DNA from: Paraflavitalea soli
Lineage (GTDB): Bacteria; Bacteroidota; Bacteroidia; Chitinophagales; Chitinophagaceae
Length of the DNA stretch: 64,000 bases
Direction: 5' to 3'
Assembly (NCBI RefSeq): GCF_003555545.1
Contig: NZ_CP032157.1
Location: 7,258,546-7,322,545, forward strand
Under the pieces are notes generated by a model. It was not told the origin of the DNA. It did no database searches and was given only the letters and a program-made list of their open reading frames with translations. A program made the position numbers and the translations under genes. Numbering within the stretch: the stretch's first letter is position 1; each line of letters opens with the position of its first letter. Positions 31,577-39,947 of the stretch are shown piece by piece.

Positions 31577-33547
31577 TCACGGTTTCTCCAGCGCAAACGC
31601 CACCACATAATCACCCATCTTCGTGGAAAATTTTCCATGACCGCCCGCCGCCATCACGATGTATTGTTTGCCATCCAGTTCATACGTCATCGGTGTGGCT
31701 TGTCCACCGGCAGGCAGCAGGTATTTCCAAAGCTCTGCACCCGTATGCGAATCAAAAGCGCGTAGATGACCATCACGCGAAGCCGCTACAAAGATCAGGT
31801 TGCCGCTTGTTACAATGGCGCCTCCGAAATTGAGCGAACCCCATTTTTCTGCACCAGGATATTTTTGGGGGTCCAGCATATAACCCAGCGGCACCTCCCA
31901 TTTTTTGAGACCACTGTTCAGGTCGATGGCAACCAGCGTACCCCAGGGGGGAGTTGTCTGCATCATCACCCCTTTCTCATCTACCTGGAAGAGATAATCC
32001 CGGTTCATCACATAAGGTGTTCCCCGCTGCATACCCATTTCTCCCCGTACTACGGCGCTTCCTTTGCCTTCCAGCTCTGCTTGCCTTTCACGCGGTACCA
32101 TGCGTATAATGGCGGGCAGTATGTTAATATTCGTGATCAGTAACCGTTCTTTCGGGTCCACGCACATACCACCCCAGTGAATGCCGCCTGCATTGCCTGG
32201 TGTCATCACCGATCCTTCATAGGAGGGCGGCGTGAAAATGCCCTTGTTCCTGAGTTGAGCGATCCTTTTCTTAGCGCCTTCCTTTGCTTCTTCAGTAGGG
32301 CCCCAGGCATCCTTTTCACCTACGCTTTGGATGCCCAATGGTGCAGGCAATACCGGGAATGGTTGTGTGGGCCAGGCTTCTTCTCCGGGAATATCAGAAG
32401 CTGGTACTCGTCTTTCTTCCACAGGGAATAAGGGTATGCCTGTCGTGCGGTCCAGGATAAATATATGTCCCATCTTCGTACCCACTATTACCGCGGGTAC
32501 CTTCTTTCCTGCTTTCATAATATCTGTAAGCACCGGTTGTGCGGCAATGTCATAGTCCCACAGGTCATGGTGCACCACCTGGTAATACCATACCAGCTTA
32601 CCCGTGGAGGCGCGCAAGGCGACAATCGAATTGCCATATAGATTTTGTCCCAGGCGCTCACCGCCATAGTAATCAGGACTAGGGCTGCTCGTAGGCACAA
32701 ACACCATGTCACGTGCAGCATCCACCGAAAGCGTGGCCCACGCATTGGCTGCGCCTGTTTTGTGTGCCTTCGGTCCATTCCAGGTATACCAGGCTTTATT
32801 CGTAGAATCGCGCGGTATCGGGTCCCATCCCCATTTCAAAGCACCGGTGATCACATCATAGGCACGCACCGTGCCGGGAGGATAATCAAATCGCTGGTTA
32901 TCTCCCATGGCCGATCCTACGATGATCGTATTGCCTATAATTGCAGGTGGAGAGGTGACACTGATGGTGCCGCCCATGCCCTTGTTGAGGTCAACCGTGC
33001 CCCGGTCACCAAACGAGCTGATCGGTTTGCCTGTTTTGGCATCCAGTGCGATCAGGCGGCCATCGATCGTGGCCACGAAGATCCTGCTGGCTCCTTTGCC
33101 CTTGTCGCTGCCACCTGCAGGCCAGGCCGAAACGCCCCGTGAGGTGACCTCGGAGTAGCCCGTGTGCAGGTTGATCGCAGGGTCATATACCCATTGCTCT
33201 TTGCCGGTGGCCGCATCTACCGCAAATACCCTGGCAGCCGGTGTGCTGAAATAAAGCGTGCGGCCGATCATGATCGGCGTGGCTTCAAAAGCCGCTTTCT
33301 TCATCGCTTCCGTTCCTTCATACAGGCCCAGCTCGCCCGTTTGATAGGTCCAGGCTACTTTCAGCGAAGCGACATTCTTGTCATTCACCTGGTTTAACGG
33401 TGAATACCGCATGCCGCCGGCGTCATTGCCGTAGGCAGGCCATTCCCCGGCAGGGTGGACAGCTGCGGCTTTTCGCGGAGCCTGTCCATAAGAATAAGGG
33501 TTGCTGGCCAGCAGGAGAGAGGCGCAGACAAGAGCTTTTATGGTCAT
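31577..33547 (-). CDS. PQQ-dependent dehydrogenase (glucose dehydrogenase-like quinoprotein)
   Basis: 656 residues from the ATG at 33547. An upstream TTG start at 33565 would precede the transcript, since the -7 box TAGGTTTG is at 33570-33563. A signal peptide (about 1-22) leads to an eight-bladed quinoprotein propeller with repeated W-motif blades (AVDAATGKEQW, ALDAKTGKPISSFG, AFDSHTGAELW). HHDLWDYDIAAQPVL is the glucose/alcohol dehydrogenase signature near the PQQ site. It should oxidise a sugar or alcohol in the periplasm and pass electrons to quinone or cytochrome. No membrane anchor or cytochrome c domain is present, and no PQQ synthesis genes are seen in the window. Confidence 0.9.
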   Translation of the reverse strand: MTIKALVCASLLLASNPYSYGQAPRKAAAVHPAGEWPAYGNDAGGMRYSPLNQVNDKNVASLKVAWTYQTGELGLYEGTEAMKKAAFEATPIMIGRTLYFSTPAARVFAVDAATGKEQWVYDPAINLHTGYSEVTSRGVSAWPAGGSDKGKGASRIFVATIDGRLIALDAKTGKPISSFGDRGTVDLNKGMGGTISVTSPPAIIGNTIIVGSAMGDNQRFDYPPGTVRAYDVITGALKWGWDPIPRDSTNKAWYTWNGPKAHKTGAANAWATLSVDAARDMVFVPTSSPSPDYYGGERLGQNLYGNSIVALRASTGKLVWYYQVVHHDLWDYDIAAQPVLTDIMKAGKKVPAVIVGTKMGHIFILDRTTGIPLFPVEERRVPASDIPGEEAWPTQPFPVLPAPLGIQSVGEKDAWGPTEEAKEGAKKRIAQLRNKGIFTPPSYEGSVMTPGNAGGIHWGGMCVDPKERLLITNINILPAIIRMVPRERQAELEGKGSAVVRGEMGMQRGTPYVMNRDYLFQVDEKGVMMQTTPPWGTLVAIDLNSGLKKWEVPLGYMLDPQKYPGAEKWGSLNFGGAIVTSGNLIFVAASRDGHLRAFDSHTGAELWKYLLPAGGQATPMTYELDGKQYIVMAAGGHGKFSTKMGDYVVAFALEKP

Positions 33548-33562
33548 AAAAAATGATTTTCC

Positions 33563-33570
33563 CAAACCTA
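33563..33570 (-). promoter_or_regulatory. -7 box of the PQQ dehydrogenase gene
   Basis: TAGGTTTG on the minus strand is an exact TAnnTTTG; TTTA lies 20 bp upstream in the -33 position. It fixes the start codon at 33547 with a very short leader. Confidence 0.5.
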
Positions 33571-33692
33571 CTTCTAAGCCTCGCCCCGGCTAAATTTCTT
33601 TGACCAATAGACAGTTTAAGAAGGGGAATGGATCAGTCTTATGCCAACTATCAGCTCCGGCCAGGCTTTTTATTCTCAAATCCAATAATATG

Positions 33693-33725
33693 TTTGAAAA
33701 TACGTTAATATATTAGTTAAATTTA
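33693..33725 (+). promoter_or_regulatory. Possible promoter of the acyltransferase gene
   Basis: TTTG (33693-33696), 21 bp, TAAATTTA (33718-33725; one mismatch to TAnnTTTG), about 30 bp before the GTG start. Confidence 0.35.
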
Positions 33726-33754
33726 TACTGCCAACACCGGCATATCCAATATAC

Positions 33755-35029
33755 GTGAAAAGCTTAAGGACTAAATTGCCTTATGACACTGCTAATGAGG
33801 TAGTTGTCAACGATTGGTTCCCTTCCTTAAATGGATTGAGGGCCATCAGTATCACCTTGGTTATTCTACACCACCTAGGCAAGACTACCAATATTTTCCA
33901 AAGCATCTCTACCCACAAATGGCTAATGCCCTTCCTCCGGTTTATCCAGGATGGCCAACTGGGCGTCAACATATTTTTCGTCATCTCGGGTTTTTTGATC
34001 ACTTCCCTATTACTAAAAGAAGAAGAGAGAACTCATACCGTTTCCATGAAGCAATTCTTTCTGAAGAGAGTATTGCGCATCTTCCCGGCTTATTATTTCA
34101 TGTTATTCGTATACGTAGGGATGAATGCCGTTGGGTTGATCCATGTAAGCGCCCCGTCCTTTTTAACCGCTTTTACTTTTACCAAGCAATTCAATTGGAG
34201 CCTCGATTGGTTTACAGCCCACGGCTGGTCACTCAGCATTGAAGAGATCTTTTACCTATGCTGGCCAGCCATTTTTATTAGGGGCCATAAGTTCAGGAAA
34301 CTGGCTGTATGGGCCCTCATTGTTTTCGTTCCTGTATGCAGGGTTTTTGTACACTTCTATCCCATTAGCTGGATGAGCGAACTGTCCCTCTTTTGGCGTA
34401 TCGATGCCATCGCCACCGGTTGCTTGCTGGCATTGTATAGGAACAGGATACTTGTTTTACTCAGTGCTCACTGGAAACTGCTGTTTTGGTGTTCCATCTT
34501 CGCCTTGCTGGGACTAAGGTATTTTCAATCCCTGGCCGGCCTCGTGCAGGCAGGATTTATCTTTATTCCACTAGGTCTCACCGATGGCACTATTGCCAAT
34601 GCTTTGATAGGCATTATACTCATGTATTCCGTTTTCGGTCCTCACAAATATTGGTTCAGTTTCCTTAACCTGAAATGGGTAAGTTTCATAGGGACCATAT
34701 CATTCAGCATCTATTTGTGGCAGCAGCTGTTTATCAGCGGTATCGATTGGTGGATAGCACAATTCCCCCAAAACCTGGTGGCTGTTGCAGCAATGGCCTT
34801 ATTCTCTTTTTATATGATTGAAACCCCTTTCCTCCGGCTCAAGTCAAAACTGGCTACAACTGATCAATACAGTGTACGTCGCCGGTTGGCGATACTACTG
34901 GGAAGTTTAATACCTCATAGAGCGCAAAAGTTGGCCACAACACCTGTAAAGCCAAAAAGGAAACACAATATGTTGTACTTCCTTTCTTTCGGATGGGTAT
35001 GGACCATCTTCCACATTTTTAAGGATTGA
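33755..35029 (+). CDS. Acyltransferase 3 family membrane protein (OafA/YrhL-like)
   Basis: 424 residues and about ten membrane helices. FPSLNGLRAISITLVILHHLG carries the catalytic histidine region of the acyltransferase 3 fold; DGQLGVNIFFVISGFLITSLLLKEEE, then FFLKRVLRIFPAYYFML, are its other signature segments. It moves acyl groups across the cytoplasmic membrane onto an extracytoplasmic sugar or lipid, for example O-acetylation of a polysaccharide. The start is GTG at 33755; no in-frame ATG occurs before residue 58, which would remove the first helix. It overlaps the convergent monooxygenase gene by 11 bp. No polysaccharide cluster surrounds it. Confidence 0.88.
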   Translation: MKSLRTKLPYDTANEVVVNDWFPSLNGLRAISITLVILHHLGKTTNIFQSISTHKWLMPFLRFIQDGQLGVNIFFVISGFLITSLLLKEEERTHTVSMKQFFLKRVLRIFPAYYFMLFVYVGMNAVGLIHVSAPSFLTAFTFTKQFNWSLDWFTAHGWSLSIEEIFYLCWPAIFIRGHKFRKLAVWALIVFVPVCRVFVHFYPISWMSELSLFWRIDAIATGCLLALYRNRILVLLSAHWKLLFWCSIFALLGLRYFQSLAGLVQAGFIFIPLGLTDGTIANALIGIILMYSVFGPHKYWFSFLNLKWVSFIGTISFSIYLWQQLFISGIDWWIAQFPQNLVAVAAMALFSFYMIETPFLRLKSKLATTDQYSVRRRLAILLGSLIPHRAQKLATTPVKPKRKHNMLYFLSFGWVWTIFHIFKD

Positions 35030-36593
35030 CCCCTGCGTTACCAACAAACCAGCGGCCTATGGCCTGTTGAAGTTCATTGCGATCCGGCTCTTTCTCCGTA
35101 GCCCAGGCGATCATTCCATCAGGGCGGATCAATACAGCACGCAAACCCAGTTTTTCTTTCACTCCCATTGCTGTTGCACCCGAAACATACTTCAGTTGAT
35201 CACTGTATGCATCCGCTAAAGCGTTGAGCGATGCATGCTTGTCGAAGTCGAGCAGTATGCCCAGCCCATCCTGCATTAAATCGCCAATGGTTGTGCCATC
35301 TTCCAACTCAAAGTTGGGAACACTATAGCCTGTCAAAGGGTGTTCCGTACCAAGATCGTAATGAGTGAAAATGCCCCATACCCGCCCTGCCATATAGGTG
35401 GCGCCATCCCGCGTTTGCATCAGGTCCCGGAAGATGGCGTTCAGTGCACGGCCCGCTGCGTCCGGTTGCATGATGGCTACCTGCGCGCGCGACCAATCCA
35501 GCACCTGGGCGCCAATGGGATGCCGTTCAGTATAGTAACTGTCCAGCAAGCCTTCCGGCGCTTTCTGTTGAATGGTGGCGGCAAGCTTCCAGCCGAGGTT
35601 CATCGCATCGCCCAGGCCAAGGTTTAGCCCCTGGCCTCCTAGTGGTGAATGAATATGTGCCGCATCACCCGCTAAAAGTACCCGTCCCTTGCGGTAGCTG
35701 GTGGCCTGCCTGGCCCGGTCAGTCCAGGTAGTGGCGATATGCAGCGCGCTGATCGTAACATCCGTGTCCGATATGCGGCGCAACACCGCTTGCACATACT
35801 CCAGCGTCACTGCCTCTCCCGAATCATGAAATGCCCCGCCATCAAAATCCTGGATCGCCAGGTAGCCTGGTTGCGATTGCAGGTACATGCCCCTTGCTGT
35901 CACGTTACGCCCGGGTTTAAGTTTCTCCGGATCGGCTATGTCCGCTTTAACCGAGTAACCCGTAAATGCCGGTTCCGTACCGGCAAATTCAAAACCGCCT
36001 GTCTTGCGAACAACACTACGGCTTCCATCACAACCCACCAGCCATTTACCAGTAAAAGATAAGGTGCCTGCCTGAACAGTTACCTCGTCCTCCGTTTGAT
36101 GAAATCCGGTAATAGCAAGCCCGCGCCTGATCTCAACACCCAACGCTGCTGCGCGGTGCGTCAATACCGTTTCCAGCTCCTGCATCTCAGAGATCAAACT
36201 GGTTGCCGTAGAGCTGGGCAGGCGGTACTTCCATTGAGTGGTGTCAATATCACCATCGTGGAAGGGTATGCCGGCAAAGTGCCCTGCCTGGCGACGAGGC
36301 CCTTGTACTGCGTTGGCATGTGGATTTTTAAGACGTTTATGTAGCTCAAGTTCTCCGAGCAATCCACGGCGGTAAAGCGCTTCAATAGTAGGTGCGGAGA
36401 GTCCCCGTATACCAAACGGAACCTGCTTTAAAATGGACTGAGGATGGTCTGCCTTCTCCAATACCAGGACCGAACAGTTGGCCAGTGCCAGTTCACCCGC
36501 GAGGAACAGACCTACAGGTCCTCCGCCGGAAATGATGACATCATATGTCGATTGATTAGGTACAGATTGTTTGCTTTCAAGAGTAGCGTTCAT
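35019..36593 (-). CDS. FAD-dependent aromatic monooxygenase (PHBH/Rox-like)
   Basis: 524 residues from the ATG at 36593; the frame extends to a GTG at 36611. The N-terminal Rossmann motif is VIISGGGPVGLFLAGELA, the DG motif is VGCDGSRSVVRKTGGF, and GRVLLAGDAAHIHSPLGGQGLNLGLGDAMNLGWKLA is the FAD ribityl-binding GD motif. A thioredoxin-like C-terminal domain follows (about 410-524), as in phenol hydroxylase-type and rifampicin monooxygenase-type enzymes. It would hydroxylate an aromatic compound with NADPH and oxygen; antibiotic inactivation is possible but cannot be shown. The AraC-type gene lies 41 bp upstream on the same strand and probably regulates it. Confidence 0.88.
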   Translation of the reverse strand: MNATLESKQSVPNQSTYDVIISGGGPVGLFLAGELALANCSVLVLEKADHPQSILKQVPFGIRGLSAPTIEALYRRGLLGELELHKRLKNPHANAVQGPRRQAGHFAGIPFHDGDIDTTQWKYRLPSSTATSLISEMQELETVLTHRAAALGVEIRRGLAITGFHQTEDEVTVQAGTLSFTGKWLVGCDGSRSVVRKTGGFEFAGTEPAFTGYSVKADIADPEKLKPGRNVTARGMYLQSQPGYLAIQDFDGGAFHDSGEAVTLEYVQAVLRRISDTDVTISALHIATTWTDRARQATSYRKGRVLLAGDAAHIHSPLGGQGLNLGLGDAMNLGWKLAATIQQKAPEGLLDSYYTERHPIGAQVLDWSRAQVAIMQPDAAGRALNAIFRDLMQTRDGATYMAGRVWGIFTHYDLGTEHPLTGYSVPNFELEDGTTIGDLMQDGLGILLDFDKHASLNALADAYSDQLKYVSGATAMGVKEKLGLRAVLIRPDGMIAWATEKEPDRNELQQAIGRWFVGNAGVNP

Positions 36594-36633
36594 ACAGAAT
36601 AGTTGAAACACAAAATTCTGCTATGCCCTGTTG

Positions 36634-37482
36634 TCAGGCTTGTACAAACGCGACAAAATCCTTGCTTACTGCCTGCTTCCCTTTCCTGGCCTTTCGGGCA
36701 AAGGCCCCTGGTGTAGTGCCACTGTAGCGTTTGAATTCCCTGCTCAGGTGAGATTGATCTGTATAGCCCAGCTCCAGTGCCAGGCCGGCAAGGTTGGTAT
36801 CCGGATAGTGCCATAGCCTGTTTCGCACCTGTTCAAAGCGCATCAGCGCAGATACATCTTTCACCGTATGACCAGATGATCTTTTAAAATTCCTTTCCAG
36901 TGTACGCACTGTAGCGTGTGCCGCGGCGGCTACCCCGCTCACCGGCAGCGTGCCATTGGCTTTTTGCATGGCAACCCCTGCTTTGAATAACATACTGTCC
37001 ATCGCGATTCGTGAACGGGTTTCCAGGAAATACGCCTTTACCTGCGCCAGCGCTTCTGCTATTTTACCCACCTTCATCCAATTGTCCAGCGTGGAATGAA
37101 GCTGCGTAATAGGATGTTCAAATACATGTACGCCCACTTTGCCAGACGGTAGTCCGAGCAGATCAAACACCGTCCAGGGAAAGCACCGGATACCAATGAT
37201 CTCCAAACGGTTTTTGGCATAAAAAACAACAGGCTGATTGAGCAGCCCCATCATAAAGGGTGATGGCAATGCCTGCAGCTTTCCATTGTGCGGAATGTTG
37301 TCAGCCTGAGCCTGGTCGAAGGCGATGTAGCAGCCACTGCCGAAATGGAAAATAATTTCAGCGTACCCATCAGGCACTACTTCAAAACTGGTGACTGTTT
37401 CTCCGAAGTCCCTGTTGTTGTACCAAAAGCACTTGATCGTGTCCCGTAGTGCTTCAGGAGGTTCAAATTCCTGGTGCTGCAT
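36634..37482 (-). CDS. AraC family transcription regulator
   Basis: 282 residues. The N-terminal part (about 5-150) resembles the DUF6597-type sensor domain common in Bacteroidota AraC proteins (EALRDTIKCFWYNN, EVVPDGYAEIIFHFG, GIRCFPWTVFDLLG). The AraC DNA-binding domain is at about 170-270, with HATVRTLERNFKRSSGHTVKDV and LAGLALELGYTDQSHLSREFKRYSGTTPGAF. The monooxygenase gene follows 41 bp downstream on the same strand, so one mRNA is likely and the regulator probably controls its own operon. Codons around 37307-37325 happen to contain a word close to the CTGAGC-TGTCGAAG dispersed repeat. Confidence 0.92.
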   Translation of the reverse strand: MQHQEFEPPEALRDTIKCFWYNNRDFGETVTSFEVVPDGYAEIIFHFGSGCYIAFDQAQADNIPHNGKLQALPSPFMMGLLNQPVVFYAKNRLEIIGIRCFPWTVFDLLGLPSGKVGVHVFEHPITQLHSTLDNWMKVGKIAEALAQVKAYFLETRSRIAMDSMLFKAGVAMQKANGTLPVSGVAAAAHATVRTLERNFKRSSGHTVKDVSALMRFEQVRNRLWHYPDTNLAGLALELGYTDQSHLSREFKRYSGTTPGAFARKARKGKQAVSKDFVAFVQA

Positions 37483-37536
37483 ATCGAAAGGTACATATTT
37501 GCAGATTGCCCCCTCCTTACTGTTCGTTTAGGGCAA

Positions 37537-37566
37537 TAAAAAAAGCCGGACCTTTTGATCCGGCTT
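37537..37566 (-). terminator. Terminator of the tRNA-Ala gene
   Basis: Minus strand: AGCCGGATC (37565-37557), loop AAAA, GGTCCGGCT (37552-37544), 9 bp with one G-U, then a run of seven T. Confidence 0.85.
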
Positions 37567-37568
37567 CG

Positions 37569-37642
37569 TGGAGGATATCGGGGTCGAACCGATGACCTCT
37601 AACATGCCATGCTAGCGCTCTAGCCAACTGAGCTAATCCCCC
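37569..37642 (-). tRNA. tRNA-Ala (anticodon GGC)
   Basis: 74 nt cloverleaf: acceptor GGGGGAT/ATCCTCC (one G-U), D arm GCTC/GAGC, anticodon stem CTAGC/GTTAG around loop ATGGCAT, TPsiC loop TTCGACC closed by ATCGG/CCGAT, discriminator A. The anticodon GGC reads alanine GCC/GCU codons. CCA is not encoded. It has its own promoter and terminator. Confidence 0.96.
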
Positions 37643-37685
37643 TTCTTTTACCGAAATAAACCAGGTGGTTTTGATTTTCGGACGG

Positions 37686-37717
37686 CAAAGATAACAGCCC
37701 AGCCATTTGCCTCCAAA
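37686..37717 (-). promoter_or_regulatory. Canonical promoter of tRNA-Ala
   Basis: TTTG (37717-37714), exactly 20 bp, TATCTTTG (37693-37686). Start expected near 37680, about 38 nt before the mature 5' end. Confidence 0.75.
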
Positions 37718-37889
37718 TAAAAATAGCGGAGTTTCAACCCGAAAACCCGCTTTTTACCTTAAATTACATACAACCACAAAAAGTGCTATGATTTATAGTA
37801 AGCAGTTGGTTATCAAATCCTCACATGTTTTGGGCAGCTCAACTCCTTCCTTTGCCCAAAACAGCCGCCGCCAGGCCAGGTAATGACCC

Positions 37890-37944
37890 TTATCGAGACC
37901 TTTCCGAGACCTTATCGGGACCTTATCGAGACTTTGTCGAGACC
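37890..37944. repeat. 11 bp tandem array TTATCGAGACC
   Basis: Five units: TTATCGAGACC, TTTCCGAGACC, TTATCGGGACC, TTATCGAGAC, TTTGTCGAGACC (11, 11, 11, 10, 12 bp). It lies 180 bp upstream of the ECF sigma start. No start codon and frame fit it as coding sequence. Confidence 0.8.
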
Positions 37945-37960
37945 CTCCTCCCAGTCAGCC

Positions 37961-38004
37961 CCGTACATCCTCCGTGTACCATCCGTGTCAAGTCCCTGTC
38001 CAGG
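37961..38004. repeat. 11 bp degenerate tandem array CCGTGTnnnnT
   Basis: CCGTACATCCT, CCGTGTACCAT, CCGTGTCAAGT, CCCTGTCCAGG in exact 11 bp register. It follows the neighbouring array after 16 bp, with a different unit. Confidence 0.65.
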
Positions 38005-38122
38005 CCCTCTTTTGCTTATTCAACAGGTTGTGCAGGGCTACAGACCGGGAATTTGGCATTCATCGAAAATCTTTCCTAATTTCAGCTTCCTTTTATCGAT
38101 CCTATTTCAACGATTGCAACGC

Positions 38123-38704
38123 ATGAATGAGGAAACAAACTTAATGCAGGAGGTGTCGGCTGGTAATGAAAAAGCATTCAAACAACTATTTGAATTGCAT
38201 TACCACAAACTATTCAACTATCTCCTGCGCGTTACCAAATCAAAAGAAATAGCCGAAGAGATCGCCATCGATATTTTTGTCAAACTCTGGATCGGCAGGG
38301 AACTTATACAAGACATCCGCCACCTCGATGCTTTCCTGCAGAAAGTGGCCCACAACAAAGCCCTCGACTTTTTCAAAGTGGCCGCCCGCGATGCCCGCAT
38401 GCACAAATTGATCCGCAAGGAAATGGAATCCACCCGAGAGCAGGAAGCCGATTATAAACTCCTCGACAGCGAATACCAGCACCTCGTTACCCAGGCCATC
38501 GACCAGCTATCCCCCCAGCGTAAAATGGTCTTTACCATGAGCAGGGTAGAAGGCCTTACCCACGATGAAATAGCCCAACGCCTCCAGCTCTCCCGCAATA
38601 CCGTAAGAAATACCATCGCCGAATCCCTCAAGTCCATCCGTCACTTCCTCCAGCTCCACGACCTCTCCGGCGTCGTCATCCTCGGTATTCTGATAAACAA
38701 CTAA
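38123..38704 (+). CDS. ECF RNA polymerase sigma factor (Bacteroidota SusCD-linked type)
   Basis: 194 residues from the ATG at 38123. The frame is open to 37883, but the added 80 residues come from the 11 bp arrays and resemble nothing. Region 2 is at about 18-85 (AFKQLFELHYHKLFNYLLRVT and AEEIAIDIFVKLW), and region 4 at about 128-180 (LSPQRKMVFTMSRVEGLTHDEIAQRLQLSRNTVRNTIAESLKSI). It is held by the FecR protein encoded 125 bp downstream and released when the SusC receptor binds its ligand, then transcribes the uptake genes. The 125 bp to fecR contain a 7 bp repeat array. Confidence 0.94.
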   Translation: MNEETNLMQEVSAGNEKAFKQLFELHYHKLFNYLLRVTKSKEIAEEIAIDIFVKLWIGRELIQDIRHLDAFLQKVAHNKALDFFKVAARDARMHKLIRKEMESTREQEADYKLLDSEYQHLVTQAIDQLSPQRKMVFTMSRVEGLTHDEIAQRLQLSRNTVRNTIAESLKSIRHFLQLHDLSGVVILGILINN

Positions 38705-38732
38705 TAGCGAAACCCTGTCGAAGCAAGCGCAT

Positions 38733-38760
38733 TGCCGACTGCCGATTGCCGACTGCCGAA
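38733..38760. repeat. 7 bp tandem array TGCCGAY, second locus
   Basis: TGCCGAC, TGCCGAT, TGCCGAC, TGCCGAA in exact register. With the preceding TCGAAGCAAGCG it resembles 31535-31576, so a longer unit appears dispersed. Confidence 0.7.
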
Positions 38761-38829
38761 ATTTATTTTCCCCCTCAATAGTACTACCCCCTTCCGGCTG
38801 TCGTCTTATATGGTTAACAACGATGCCAT

Positions 38830-39855
38830 ATGTCTTCAAACCCCATCCGGTTAAAATACCTCTTTAAAAAATACCTGGACAATACCTGCTCCAAACAGGA
38901 CCTCGAAGAATTCTGGCAGCTCATGTCAGAGCTTTCTGAGAACGACCTCGTACTCCAGGAATTACAGGAGCAATGGCAAAAAGAAGACAATGCACGGCCC
39001 ATTGGCCATGACGAGCTCGACACCGTATTTGAGCGGGTACAACAAAAGATCGGTAAATATGAAGCCAAAGCCGGCTACACCACCAAGGTACGCCCCATAG
39101 GCAATAGAAGAATGTACATCACCATCGCCGCTTCGCTCTTACTCTCCATAGCCCTGGGATGGTGGTATTTCAGCAATACCGCCACGGAGAAAACGAAGCC
39201 TTCTGTATTAGCCAAAGAAAATCCCTTGCGGATCATCAGCCTGCCCGATGGCACTATTGTTACTTTAAATCATGATAGCCACCTCGATTATCCTGCTGCC
39301 TTTGGCGATTCTTCCCGTGAAGTATCCCTTACCGGCGAAGCCTATTTCGATGTAGCGCACGATGCTGCCAAACCTTTCCTGGTGCATACCGGCGCCTTTG
39401 TCACCAGGGTATTGGGCACCGCCTTCAATATACGGGCCTACAGTAAAGACAGCCTCGTTGCCATTACCGTAGAGCGCGGAAAAGTACAGGTACAGCGGCA
39501 GGACAATAAACAATCCCTCAGCATCCTGCTACCCGGTGATCAGCTGGTCATCGATAAACAAGCCGGCACACCGCACCTGGCCAAAGCAGATATGAAGCTT
39601 GTTACCCAATGGAAAAACAATGATCTCCTCTTTGATAATATCCGGTTCGAAGACGCAGCTGCCATCCTGGGCAGGCACTTCAATATTACTTTTAGGTTCC
39701 GCAATGATGACTTGCGCAATTGTCGCTTCACCGTCGATTTTACCGGTAAATCATTAGAGGAAATACGCTATGTGTTGGGACAGCTTACCAGGTCAACATG
39801 GACCAGCGAAGGCAATGAGGTCATATGGCTGGAAGGAAAAGGATGTAAGGATTAA
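38830..39855 (+). CDS. FecR-type anti-sigma factor
   Basis: 341 residues. A cytoplasmic N-terminal segment (1-90) binds the sigma factor. One transmembrane helix (about 95-113) leads to the periplasmic FecR domain (about 130-235: SLPDGTIVTLNHDSHLDYP, VSLTGEAYFDVAHDAAKPFLVHT, VTRVLGTAFNIRAY). A DUF4974 domain closes the protein (about 265-335: LLFDNIRFEDAAAILGRHFNITFRF), folding like the STN domain of its receptor. It passes the ligand signal from SusC to the sigma factor. It lies between the sigma and SusC genes, the usual order. Confidence 0.95.
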   Translation: MSSNPIRLKYLFKKYLDNTCSKQDLEEFWQLMSELSENDLVLQELQEQWQKEDNARPIGHDELDTVFERVQQKIGKYEAKAGYTTKVRPIGNRRMYITIAASLLLSIALGWWYFSNTATEKTKPSVLAKENPLRIISLPDGTIVTLNHDSHLDYPAAFGDSSREVSLTGEAYFDVAHDAAKPFLVHTGAFVTRVLGTAFNIRAYSKDSLVAITVERGKVQVQRQDNKQSLSILLPGDQLVIDKQAGTPHLAKADMKLVTQWKNNDLLFDNIRFEDAAAILGRHFNITFRFRNDDLRNCRFTVDFTGKSLEEIRYVLGQLTRSTWTSEGNEVIWLEGKGCKD

Positions 39856-39877
39856 TACTACAACTATGTATAAAAAT

Positions 39878-39906
39878 GGCTACCCTAAGTGGAAGTTAGA
39901 GTAGCC
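39878..39906 (+). promoter_or_regulatory. Hairpin in the SusC leader
   Basis: GGCTACCCTAA (39878-39888) pairs with TTAGAGTAGCC (39896-39906), 11 positions with one C-A mismatch and a 7-base loop. There is no T tract, so it is not an intrinsic terminator. It ends 41 bp before the SusC start. Confidence 0.5.
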
Positions 39907-39947
39907 GGGTCTTAAATATTGCGTAACATTTAAAACTTATTAAAGGT

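Noticed and set aside
37883-38122. N-terminal extension of the ECF sigma factor
   Set aside because: The in-frame sequence is translated from the 11 bp arrays and does not resemble sigma factors; 38123 gives the normal length.
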